64,000 bases of DNA from an uncultured Acidobacteriaceae bacterium (GTDB lineage Bacteria > Acidobacteriota > Terriglobia > Terriglobales > Acidobacteriaceae). Numbering within the stretch: position 1 is the first letter of the stretch; every line of letters begins with the position of its first letter. Under the pieces are notes generated by a model. It did not search any database. It worked only from the letters and a program-made list of their open reading frames with translations, and had not been told where the DNA came from. Where the stretch lies: positions 176,835 through 240,834 of the forward strand of contig CALFMO010000069.1 of assembly GCA_937879855.1 (NCBI GenBank). Direction: 5' to 3'. A program made the translations under genes and the position numbers. Of this stretch, positions 17,415-24,918 are shown one piece after another.

Positions 17415-17858
17415 ATGTCGCCGGCGTTATCTCGCGGCCTGGCGCGCCGATATGTGCTCGACTCCAACGCCTTGATCGGCTTTTTTGAAGACCGTCCGGG
17501 AACTGCGGGAAAGATTGAACGTCTCGTGAGCGAAGCCGTTCGACAGGACTTGCCCCTTCTAATGTCAGCGGTGAATTGGGGTGAAGTCTTCTATACGGCG
17601 TGGAAGCTACACGGCGAACTCCAAGCTCGCCAGGTCGATGCTCGCTTGCAAGAAATGCCCGTCGCCGTCGTCGCCGTGGATCGAGACCGAGCCACTAGGG
17701 CTGCCGCCCTCAAGCAGAAGCATACCCTAGGCTACGCCGACGCCTTCGCTGCCGAACTCGCCATCGAACGTGAAGCATGGCTGGTCACAGCCGATCCTGA
17801 ATTCTCCAAACTGGGGAGGATATTGTCGGTGTACCCTTTACCGCGCCACCAGAAATAG
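17415..17858 (+). CDS. PIN-domain ribonuclease toxin (VapC-like)
   Basis: 147 residues. The four acidic PIN-domain positions are visible: Asp in YVLDSNALIGFFE, Glu in NWGEVFYT, Asp in LGYADAFAAELA and Asp in LVTADPEFSKL. VapC toxins cut tRNA or rRNA when not bound by antitoxin. The ATG follows the antitoxin stop without a gap. All key residues are present, so the toxin is probably active. It converges with the kinase gene, with only 4 bp between the stop codons. Confidence 0.9.
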   Translation: MSPALSRGLARRYVLDSNALIGFFEDRPGTAGKIERLVSEAVRQDLPLLMSAVNWGEVFYTAWKLHGELQARQVDARLQEMPVAVVAVDRDRATRAAALKQKHTLGYADAFAAELAIEREAWLVTADPEFSKLGRILSVYPLPRHQK

Positions 17859-17862
17859 AGCC

Positions 17863-18528
17863 CTACGCTCCCACCGCGTCCTGCCCGCCCAGCGGCAGGA
17901 AGTACTGTGTGCCTTTAATAGGCTCGGTAACTTTGCGCAACAACTCTTGCAAGTCTTCGTTGCGATCGACGAAATCAATGTCTGAGGTGTTCACGATCAG
18001 CAGGTCCGACGACGTGTAGTGAAAAAAGAAATGCTCGTAGGCCTTGATTACTTCCGCCAGATATTCGTCGCTGACCGCCTTCTCACTCGGCAAATTCTTT
18101 TTCTTCAGCCGCTTCTTCAGCACTTCTGGCGTAGCCTGCAAATAAATCACCAGGTCCGGCGTGGGCAACTGCTCGCGAAAATGGTTGTAGTAACGATTGT
18201 AGGTATCGAGTTCCTGGTCAGTAAGATTCAAGCAGGCAAATAGCTTGTCTTTTTCGAAGATGAAATCCGAGACGACGGTCTTTTGCGATCGCGGACCCAC
18301 GTCTAGCGACTGCAACTGCTCGAAGCGCCGAACCAGAAATGTAAACTGCGCCTGAAATGCCGCTCCGCGTTCGCCGTCATAAAAAGAATCGAGAAATGGA
18401 TTCGCGTCTGGCTCCATCACCCGCTGCGCATTCAACCGCTCGGCGAGAATGCGCGCCAGCGTGCTCTTACCCACGCGGATGGGCCCTTCCACAGCAATGT
18501 AACGGGGCAGTTCGAAAAGATTGGCCAT
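17863..18528 (-). CDS. Deoxynucleoside kinase family protein
   Basis: 221 residues. The P-loop is GPIRVGKST near the N terminus, followed by NPFLDSFYDGERGAAFQAQFTFLVRRFEQL and SDFIFEKDKLFA, typical of deoxyguanosine/deoxyadenosine kinases. The stretch PDLVIYLQATPEVLKKRLKKKNLPSEKAVSDEYLAEV holds the lid Arg/Lys residues. It phosphorylates deoxynucleosides for nucleotide salvage in the cytoplasm. Adenosine deaminase (26254-27270) is another purine-salvage gene in this window but is not linked. Which base it prefers cannot be read from the sequence. Confidence 0.9.
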   Translation of the reverse strand: MANLFELPRYIAVEGPIRVGKSTLARILAERLNAQRVMEPDANPFLDSFYDGERGAAFQAQFTFLVRRFEQLQSLDVGPRSQKTVVSDFIFEKDKLFACLNLTDQELDTYNRYYNHFREQLPTPDLVIYLQATPEVLKKRLKKKNLPSEKAVSDEYLAEVIKAYEHFFFHYTSSDLLIVNTSDIDFVDRNEDLQELLRKVTEPIKGTQYFLPLGGQDAVGA

Positions 18529-18633
18529 GAGTTAGTGCGATGTCTCAGAACTGGCAGGATATCTTGGTTGGGGCGGACTGGCAATTGCGGAAAGAGTTAA
18601 CAGCAAAAAAACCATTTCAGATTCTAGATTTTA

Positions 18634-18699
18634 GATTGCAGATTAACGACTGACAGCCAACTTGTTGATTTAGAAATCTCAAACCTGAAATCTGCAATC
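18634..18699. repeat. Inverted repeat in a spacer
   Basis: Arms GATTGCAGATT (18634-18644) and AATCTGCAATC (18689-18699) are perfect 11-bp complements within a longer AT-rich, repetitive stretch. It lies just upstream of the polysaccharide deacetylase gene. It resembles the dispersed spacer repeats described elsewhere in this window. Confidence 0.6.
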
Positions 18700-18715
18700 C
18701 TTTAGAATTCCCTGC

Positions 18716-19450
18716 ATGCTCGTCGTTGAACTGACTGGAGCCGCCACGATCGCCGCGGTCACTGCGGGGTATCAATCGATGGCGCCCACGGGGCAGATGT
18801 TCGGTCCCACGTTCACCGGCCTGCCTCGCGGCAGCAAGCAAATCGCCCTCACCTATGATGACGGCCCCAACGATCCCCACACTTTGCACTTGCTGGATGT
18901 TCTTGCCCGGTATGGCGTGCATGCAACTTTTTTTCTGATCGGTCGCTATGTGCAGCAGCGCCCCGACATTGCTCGCGAGATTGTCAGAGCGGGACACGCT
19001 ATCGGAAATCACACTTTCACACATCCCTTATTGATCTTCAAGAGCGCCGCTGAAATTCGCCAGGAGCTATCTGCCTGCCGCTCCGCGCTACAAGACGCAA
19101 TCGGTGAGTATTCCAATCTCTTCCGCCCACCTTTCGGCGGACGCCGCCCCGCGGTTCTGCGCATCGCGCGCGAGTTGAGCCTTGAGCCAGTGATGTGGAA
19201 TGTGACGGGTTACGACTGGAACGCGCCTCCCGCTGAAGTAATCGAACGGAAGGTCACGAGGAAAATTCGCGGCGGCGACGTGATCCTATTGCACGATGGC
19301 GGCCACAAAAATATGGGAGCCGACCGCTCGCAAACAGTGCTGGCGACGAATCACCTGATAGAGCGCTATACAGCCGAGGGCTACGAATTTGTGACGATTC
19401 CACAGATGATGATGTCAAAAACGACAATTCATGTGGGGCCGGATCCTTGA
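18716..19450 (+). CDS. Polysaccharide deacetylase (NodB domain, CE4)
   Basis: 244 residues. All main CE4 motifs are present: TYDDGPND (catalytic and metal Asp), HTFTH (two metal His), RPPFGGRRP, and the C-terminal LLHDGG. The fold is a distorted barrel that removes acetyl groups from peptidoglycan or another N-acetyl sugar polymer. The N terminus is mildly hydrophobic (LVVELTGAATIAAVTAGYQ) but not a clear signal peptide, so the location is uncertain. The ATG has no clear ribosome site. It converges with hemL across a spacer holding two strong hairpins. Confidence 0.9.
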   Translation: MLVVELTGAATIAAVTAGYQSMAPTGQMFGPTFTGLPRGSKQIALTYDDGPNDPHTLHLLDVLARYGVHATFFLIGRYVQQRPDIAREIVRAGHAIGNHTFTHPLLIFKSAAEIRQELSACRSALQDAIGEYSNLFRPPFGGRRPAVLRIARELSLEPVMWNVTGYDWNAPPAEVIERKVTRKIRGGDVILLHDGGHKNMGADRSQTVLATNHLIERYTAEGYEFVTIPQMMMSKTTIHVGPDP

Positions 19451-19513
19451 CCCGGCCGCGGCCCGAAGGGTCGCACTCTGTCGCTGGCCATGGATTATTC
19501 ACGCACCAAAGCA

Positions 19514-19551
19514 GCGGCGCTCCGCGCCGCGACCGGGTCAGAGACCCGGTC
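19514..19551. terminator. Two adjacent hairpins between converging genes
   Basis: Stem-loop one is GCGGCGC-TCC-GCGCCGC (19514-19530). Directly after it comes GACCGGGTC-AGA-GACCCGGTC (19531-19551). Neither has a T run on the plus strand. They sit between the ends of the deacetylase gene and hemL and could stop transcription from both sides. They also resemble the dispersed GC-rich hairpin repeats of this genome. Confidence 0.5.
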
Positions 19552-19565
19552 CCCCATACAACCCA

Positions 19566-20882
19566 TCATCCACGCATCGCCGCAAACGCCTGCTTAGCCG
19601 CCGCGATCGTGCGCTGCACATCTTCTTCGGTGTGCGTCGCCCCCAGAAACGCCGCCTCATACTGCGACGGCGGCAGGTACACGCCATTGTCGATCATACC
19701 CCGGAAAAATTTCCCGAACTTTTCGGTATCCGACTTCGATGCCGAATCCCAATCCGTCACCGGACCCGGATTGAAGAACCATGTAAACATTGAACCGACG
19801 CGATTATGGGAGAGCACAATCCCCGCGTCCTTCGCGGCCGCCGCCACGCCTTCCACCAACTCTCCACTCAGCTTCTCGAGTCGCGGATAAATCTCGCCCT
19901 TGCGATCGCGCAACTGCTTCAACATCGCGCATCCCGCGGCCATCGCCAACGGATTTCCCGAAAGCGTCCCTGCCTGGTACATCGGTCCGAGCGGAGCCAC
20001 CAGGTCCATAATCACGTTAGAACCGCCGTACGCACCCACCGGCAATCCTCCGCCAATGATCTTCCCCATCGTCGTGAGGTCTGGACGAATGTTATACAGT
20101 TCCTGCGCTCCGCCAAACGCGACACGAAATCCGGTCATCACCTCGTCAAAAATCAGCACCGAGCGTTCGCGCTCCGTCAGTAGCCGTAGCCCGACCAGGT
20201 AATCGTCTGCCGCCGGAACGCATCCCATGTTCCCAACTACCGGTTCCACTATCACGCACGCAATCTGGTGTTTGAATTTGTGGAACGCAAGTTCGACCAC
20301 GGAAAGATTATTGAACGGCAACGCTAGAGTGAATTGCGTGAATTCTTCGGGCACGCCCGCCGACCCCGGAATTCCCAGCGTCGCCACGCCAGAGCCGGCC
20401 TTCACCAGGAGCGCATCCGCATGCCCGTGATAGCAGCCTTCAAATTTCACGATGTATTTCCGTTTTGTATAAGCCCGCGCCAGGCGAATCGCCGACATCG
20501 TCGCCTCGGTTCCGGAACTCACGAAGCGAACTTTCTCCATGCTGGGAAACGCTCCAAGCACCAACTCCGCCAGGTCGGCTTCCGAAGGGGTCGAAGCCCC
20601 AAAACTGGTGCCGTTGCAAGCCGCGCCCACAATCGCATCCAACACATTCGGCTCAGCGTGACCCAAAATCAGCGGTCCCCACGATCCGACATAATCGATG
20701 AATTCGTTTTCGTCGGCGTCCCAGATGTGCGAACCTTTGCCACGCACGATGAATCGCGGGTCTCCTCCCACCGAGCGAAACGCCCGCACCGGCGAATTCA
20801 CGCCCCCCGGAATCATGCTCTCCGCCCTCGATTGGAGGCGGCGTGAGTGTTCGGTCTTATGCGATGTAGTGGACGGCATCAA
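19566..20882 (-). CDS. hemL: Glutamate-1-semialdehyde 2,1-aminomutase
   Basis: 438 residues, the expected length. It converts glutamate-1-semialdehyde to 5-aminolevulinate, the C5 route to heme, and uses PLP. Key parts are RFVSSGTEATMSAIRLARAYT, the PLP-binding Asp region VLIFDEVMTGFRVAFGGAQ, and the lysine loop TTMGKIIGGGLPVGAYGG, where Lys forms the Schiff base. The N terminus has the substrate loop GGVNSPVRAF. It is transcribed alone toward the deacetylase gene. Confidence 0.97.
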   Translation of the reverse strand: MMPSTTSHKTEHSRRLQSRAESMIPGGVNSPVRAFRSVGGDPRFIVRGKGSHIWDADENEFIDYVGSWGPLILGHAEPNVLDAIVGAACNGTSFGASTPSEADLAELVLGAFPSMEKVRFVSSGTEATMSAIRLARAYTKRKYIVKFEGCYHGHADALLVKAGSGVATLGIPGSAGVPEEFTQFTLALPFNNLSVVELAFHKFKHQIACVIVEPVVGNMGCVPAADDYLVGLRLLTERERSVLIFDEVMTGFRVAFGGAQELYNIRPDLTTMGKIIGGGLPVGAYGGSNVIMDLVAPLGPMYQAGTLSGNPLAMAAGCAMLKQLRDRKGEIYPRLEKLSGELVEGVAAAAKDAGIVLSHNRVGSMFTWFFNPGPVTDWDSASKSDTEKFGKFFRGMIDNGVYLPPSQYEAAFLGATHTEEDVQRTIAAAKQAFAAMRG

Positions 20883-21211
20883 ATCCTCTCGACATGGAGA
20901 AATAGAAATAAAGAGAAATAAGATGTCAACAAATCGTACGATTGCAAGCGACTACTATAGCAGCGCTCTGCAAACCGAATTCATCCGATATTCATCATTC
21001 TGCAATCTCTTTGCAACATACCACCAGTACAGTAGGGTCATCACGGCACCCTTCTAACCGGGAGGGTTTGAAGGACAGTCTCGGGGGCTCCGGACTGTCC
21101 TTATTTCATTGCCGTATTCTCTAACACGCATCCTGCCCCAGGCGACGACTTCGTTGCCTTCCCTTCCTCCCCATTAACCACAATTAACCCGCCATCGTAT
21201 AATCATTTCCA
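20883..21211. other. Divergent spacer between hemL and the DtxR-family gene
   Basis: No gene is evident. The left part should hold the hemL promoter. The right part has a strong stem-loop at 21071-21102 and a weak promoter-like pair upstream of it; these are listed separately. A stretch near 21045-21062 resembles a tRNA anticodon arm but has no other tRNA parts. Confidence 0.5.
21071..21109 (+). terminator. Rho-independent terminator-like hairpin, possibly of a small RNA
   Basis: Perfect 10-bp stem AAGGACAGTC (21071-21080) and GACTGTCCTT (21093-21102), followed by ATTTCATT. No coding gene ends here on the plus strand. It would therefore terminate either a short RNA started nearby or part of the leader of the metal-regulator gene that begins at 21212. 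Confidence 0.5.
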
Positions 21212-21883
21212 ATGATAACCGTCTCCAAGGAGGACTACCTCAAGTCGATCCTCGAAGCGGAAAGCGAGGGTGAGGTAGTCATCTCCGCTCGACTCGCCGA
21301 CTTGCTGAAAGTCTCCCCGCCGGCGGTTACCATGGCATTGCGCCGTCTGAAAAAAGACGGCTTGGTGCGCGTCGAGAGCCGCGGCGAGGTGCGACTGACG
21401 GCGACTGGCCGCAAGATTGCCCGCAAGCTCACGCTTCGCCACCATCTCATCGAACGCATGCTCTCTGAACTGTTTGGCATGGAATGGTGGAAGGTGCACG
21501 ACGAGGCGGAGCGCCTGGAGCATGCGGTTTCCCCCGACTTCGAGGCTAAACTGCTGGCGAAATTGGGCTCCGGCGGCGCCTGTCCGCACGGAAATTTAAG
21601 CGAAGTCGAAGGACCAGCGAGCCGCCGTCGTCGTGGTCTGGTTCTGCTTGCGGACGCTGAACTCGAAAATACATACACCGTCAGCGGAATTTACGAACGC
21701 GACCGCCGGCTGCTCGAGTTCCTGGAGCACCGCGGCGTTCGGCCGGGAGCGAAGTTGCGTCTGCTCGAGCGCAACTACGATCAAACCTTGACCCTCTCCA
21801 CCTCGTCGGGAACTGTCTCTCTAGGTCCCGCTGCCTCCGAGCGAGTCTGGCTCGCCTCCGCCGCCACCCGTCAAAAACGTTGA
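21212..21883 (+). CDS. DtxR/MntR-family metal-dependent transcriptional regulator
   Basis: 223 residues. An N-terminal winged helix (SKEDYLKSILEAESEGEVVISARLADLLKVSPPAVTMALRRLKKDGLV) is followed by the dimerisation and metal-binding domain (RHHLIERMLSELFGMEWWKVHDEAERLEHAVS) with His/Glu/Asp ligands, then a C-terminal SH3-like FeoA domain (about 150-215). Such proteins repress metal uptake genes when manganese or iron is bound. The next gene is an Nramp-type transporter 111 bp downstream, which is the likely target. Palindromes in that gap could be the operator. Confidence 0.92.
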   Translation: MITVSKEDYLKSILEAESEGEVVISARLADLLKVSPPAVTMALRRLKKDGLVRVESRGEVRLTATGRKIARKLTLRHHLIERMLSELFGMEWWKVHDEAERLEHAVSPDFEAKLLAKLGSGGACPHGNLSEVEGPASRRRRGLVLLADAELENTYTVSGIYERDRRLLEFLEHRGVRPGAKLRLLERNYDQTLTLSTSSGTVSLGPAASERVWLASAATRQKR

Positions 21884-21884
21884 G

Positions 21885-21919
21885 TCTGCGCTTCAGGCGC
21901 AGAATAGTTAACTATAGTT
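21885..21919 (+). promoter_or_regulatory. Hairpin and overlapping palindromes between the regulator and transporter genes
   Basis: First a 7-bp stem-loop TCTGCGC-TTCAG-GCGCAGA (21885-21903) starting 2 bp after the regulator's stop codon. Then a perfect 12-bp palindrome ATAGTTAACTAT (21904-21915) that overlaps a 10-bp palindrome AACTATAGTT (21910-21919). Overlapping palindromes of this kind are plausible operator sites for the adjacent DtxR-family dimer. I see no good promoter between them and the transporter start. Confidence 0.45.
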
Positions 21920-21994
21920 CATCTCCTGTTGTATACTTCTGCTAATTCCTGTTGGTTGGGCTCCGCTCCTGCACGTCTGTCGAATGCCTGCTAG

Positions 21995-23413
21995 ATGAAC
22001 GAGCCGAAGACAACATCGACGCGAGGGGAATTGCCGTCCCGCATTTCGGACGGACCGCTGACCGTTTCCAACGGCGTCGTCATAACCCACGAAGATATCG
22101 ACCGCGCCCACGACCGGGAACGCGTCCTGACCACCCGCACCCAGCGCGGCCTATGGCCTCGCGCCCGCCTGCTGTGGCTCCTGATTGGGCCGGGCATCCT
22201 CGTCATGTTGGGGGAAAATGACGGCCCCAGCATGCTGTCATACGCCGCCACCGGCGCGCACTTCGGCATCGGCTTCTTCCTTCCGTTCGTGGTCCTGACT
22301 TTCCTGATGGCGTGCGTCGTTCAAGAAATGACTGTACGGTTGGGAGCGGCCACGCATCGCGGCCACGCCGAACTGATCTTCGATCGATTCGGACCCTTCT
22401 GGGGATGGTTCTCGATGATCGATCTCATGGTCGGCAACTTCCTCACTCTGGTCACCGAGTTCATCGCCATTCGCGCCGGTTTGGGCTTTTTCGGCGTACC
22501 GCCCGTGGTCTCAGTCCTCGGCGCTTGGCTGGTGCTGTTCATCGCCCTGATGGCTCACCGCTACTGGACCTGGGAACGCATCACCCTCGTCGCCGCGATG
22601 TTCAACCTGGTGTTCATCCCGGTCGCACTGCTGAGCCATCCTCACTGGGGAGCGATCGGCAGCGCCCTGCTCACATGGAAGCCGCTTCCCGGCGGGCTCA
22701 CGCAAGAAACCGTCCTCATCCTGCTGTCTAATATCGGTGCGACGGTGACGCCCTGGATGCTGTTCTTTCAGCAAAGCGCTATCGCCGACAAAGGCTTGAC
22801 CACGCCCGATATTCGCTTCGGCCGCATCGACACCGTGCTGGGCGCGGCTTTGGCTGCCTTGGCCGCTTTGGCTACCATCGTCGCTACGGCTCCCCTTTTC
22901 GCCCACGGCATGTCTACCGCCAATTTCGAAGGCGCCCAGTTTGCCCAGGCGCTGCAGCCCTTCGTCGGGCATTGGGGCTCAGCGCTCTTCGCGCTCGGAA
23001 TATTTGAAGCGGGAATGGTCGCCGCAGTTACGATTTCAACCTCCTCAGCTTACGCGTTCGGCGAAGTTGCACACCGTCCCCACAGCCTGAATCTTCCCTT
23101 CCAGCAGGGGAAATCTTTCTACCTGGTTCTGATTCTCGAAGCTGCCGCCGCCGCCGGGCTGGTACTGATCCCTGGCATCCCGCTGGTCTACATTGTTCTG
23201 ATAGTGAACGTGATCGCGGTCCTCGCTATGCCGCCTGCACTGTTGTTTCTCTACATGCTGGTCAACGACCGGGAAATCATGGGAGATCTCGTCAGCCCCT
23301 TGTGGGCAAACATTCTGGCGCTTGGAGTGGTTGTCATTTTGGTGGCGGCAGGAGTGCTGTTCGGAATCAGCGTAGTCGCTCCTCATGCCCTAGCGCTCAT
23401 CGGAGGAAAATAA
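21995..23413 (+). CDS. Nramp-related divalent metal transporter with altered metal site
   Basis: 472 residues: a ~55-residue cytoplasmic N terminus and about eleven membrane helices. Homology to Nramp/MntH is clear in GPGILVMLG...DGPSMLSYAATGAHFG (helix 1) and NIGATVTPWMLFFQQSA (helix 6). Compared with the canonical DPGN and MPH motifs, Asp 76 is kept but Asn is replaced by Ser 79, the helix-6 Met by Thr 252 and the next His by Trp 254. Loss of the Met is associated in the literature with loss of transition-metal selectivity, so manganese may not be the substrate. The regulator upstream still suggests a divalent metal. The start codon lacks a clear ribosome site. Confidence 0.88.
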   Translation: MNEPKTTSTRGELPSRISDGPLTVSNGVVITHEDIDRAHDRERVLTTRTQRGLWPRARLLWLLIGPGILVMLGENDGPSMLSYAATGAHFGIGFFLPFVVLTFLMACVVQEMTVRLGAATHRGHAELIFDRFGPFWGWFSMIDLMVGNFLTLVTEFIAIRAGLGFFGVPPVVSVLGAWLVLFIALMAHRYWTWERITLVAAMFNLVFIPVALLSHPHWGAIGSALLTWKPLPGGLTQETVLILLSNIGATVTPWMLFFQQSAIADKGLTTPDIRFGRIDTVLGAALAALAALATIVATAPLFAHGMSTANFEGAQFAQALQPFVGHWGSALFALGIFEAGMVAAVTISTSSAYAFGEVAHRPHSLNLPFQQGKSFYLVLILEAAAAAGLVLIPGIPLVYIVLIVNVIAVLAMPPALLFLYMLVNDREIMGDLVSPLWANILALGVVVILVAAGVLFGISVVAPHALALIGGK

Positions 23414-23641
23414 ATGGACCCGCGATTCAATTCCGCTTCCAGCGCCGACATCAGCGGTGAGGATCTCGCCTCCGTCGTCGCATCCCTCGAACCAGACCAA
23501 CTCATCTCGACAAAACAGAAGTATCACTGTCCGCGTCGCCAGCTCACGCGCAAGGAAATGATCCTCTTCTGGGCTCTGCGGTTTTATCTGGTCTTCATGT
23601 TTGGAGTGGTGATCTATCAGGTCAGCACGGCAGTCCGCTAG
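23414..23641 (+). CDS. Small single-pass membrane protein linked to the Nramp-like gene
   Basis: 75 residues. The ATG follows directly on the transporter stop codon, so translation is coupled. A soluble, acidic N-terminal half (residues 1-40) is followed by a basic stretch (CPRRQLTRKE) and one membrane helix (ILFWALRFYLVFMFGVVIYQV). I recognise no family. The arrangement suggests an accessory subunit or stabiliser of the transporter, as inference only. Its TAG stop and the stop of the opposing gene share the four bases CTAG at 23638-23641. Confidence 0.75.
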   Translation: MDPRFNSASSADISGEDLASVVASLEPDQLISTKQKYHCPRRQLTRKEMILFWALRFYLVFMFGVVIYQVSTAVR

Positions 23642-24918
23642 GGCTCCAGCAAAGCGGCGCGGGCCAGACGCCAGGTCGCTTCATCCGGAGTGCAAATCAG
23701 TCCACCAGTGAGTTGGGAAACTTGATACGCCGTACCGTCGAAATGCGCGCTGTATCCGCCCGCTTCACGGTGCAGAAGCCAGCCGGCTGCGTGATCCCAC
23801 GGCATGAGCCGGTTATAGAGCAGGAGATGGCAAGAACCTGCTGCCGCCAGGCGGTATTCGTGGGCGGCGCATCGCAAGTTTGCGGTCGCCGCCAACTTCC
23901 CAAGATTAGCCAGCACCGTTCTCCGCAACGGCTCGGGCAAAAATCCCGTGCCCACGATGCCCTCCATGGCCGACACTGGGACGGGCTTCGCAACTCGTAG
24001 CATCGTCCGGCTCCCGTCCTCGTACTCCATCCAGGCCCCGCCGCCACGCCGCGCGTACGCCCAGTCCCGCGACACCGGATCATAGATCACCCCTGCAACA
24101 ATTTCGCCGCGTATCGTAGCTGCCGCCATGACGCCGAACAAAGGCAGATTGGAAACGAAGTTCTTGGTGCCGTCGATGGGATCGATGATGAATGCCAGTT
24201 CCGCAGTGCTTAGTTGCTGCAACACTGTGGGATCCCGATATGCGCCCTCCTCGCCAACGATGAGAGCGCCGGGAAAAGCCGTGGCTAAGGCCGCGCTGAT
24301 CGCCCTTTCGGCCGCTTCATCCGCATCGGTGACAAGGTCGAGCGCCGAAGACTTTTGCCGGACTTGGTTCGTGCGAAGTTTGCCAAACCTCGGCATGATT
24401 TCCGTGCGCGCAGCGAGGGCGAGCACAGCACCGACCTGACGCAGATCGCGTACGGAAAATGGCTGAACTTTTTCTTCTTTCGGACTCGTGACGACCGTAG
24501 ATTGCTGCGTTGGCCGAACAGAGGCGTCGTCCCCAGTCAGGAACTCATGCCCAGCTTCCCGCAATGCATCGATCGCCCAACTGAACTCTTCCTGGATTAA
24601 CACATAATCCGTGTCGTAGGTAGAGATAGCAAAGATCGGAACATCTTTGGTCGATAGCGGCTCGATGAAGGAAAGCAGCACACCAGTTTGCGCGAACGGA
24701 AAAGGCCCTTCGAGTTTCAGGCAGATCCAGCGTTGTGGCGAATGCACTTCCGGCGGCAGGTTGTCCGTGGGGCACACGATGGAAAGTTCCTCGGGAGTGC
24801 GGCTGACAGAGTTGAACTCTCCTTTCGTCGCCCACTCGGGCACAAGTGCGTCGGGTGCCAGACGCACGATTGCATAAGAACCTGTGAGCCAGCGAAATTT
24901 GAGCTTGCGGCGTTCCAC
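23638..24918 (-). CDS. ACT-domain / inositol-monophosphatase-family fusion protein
   Basis: 426 residues starting at the GTG at 24918, which overlaps the racemase stop codon (TAGTG). Residues 1-125 match the ACT_7 type seen in small standalone proteins (YAIVRLAPDALVPEWA, FAISTYDTDYVLI). After a 25-residue linker, residues 155-426 are a complete inositol-monophosphatase-type phosphatase: VGEEG near 221, IDPIDGTKNF near 245 and PWDHAAGW near the end, all metal-ligand motifs. Close relatives include histidinol-phosphate phosphatase (HisN) and CysQ. The ACT domain suggests amino-acid control. The longer frame to 25284 lies out of phase inside the racemase gene and was not used. Confidence 0.85.
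   Translation of the reverse strand: MERRKLKFRWLTGSYAIVRLAPDALVPEWATKGEFNSVSRTPEELSIVCPTDNLPPEVHSPQRWICLKLEGPFPFAQTGVLLSFIEPLSTKDVPIFAISTYDTDYVLIQEEFSWAIDALREAGHEFLTGDDASVRPTQQSTVVTSPKEEKVQPFSVRDLRQVGAVLALAARTEIMPRFGKLRTNQVRQKSSALDLVTDADEAAERAISAALATAFPGALIVGEEGAYRDPTVLQQLSTAELAFIIDPIDGTKNFVSNLPLFGVMAAATIRGEIVAGVIYDPVSRDWAYARRGGGAWMEYEDGSRTMLRVAKPVPVSAMEGIVGTGFLPEPLRRTVLANLGKLAATANLRCAAHEYRLAAAGSCHLLLYNRLMPWDHAAGWLLHREAGGYSAHFDGTAYQVSQLTGGLICTPDEATWRLARAALLEP

Noticed and set aside
21040..21070. tRNA-like anticodon stretch CCTTCTAACCG
   Set aside because: No acceptor stem, D arm or T-loop GTTCGA can be placed around it.
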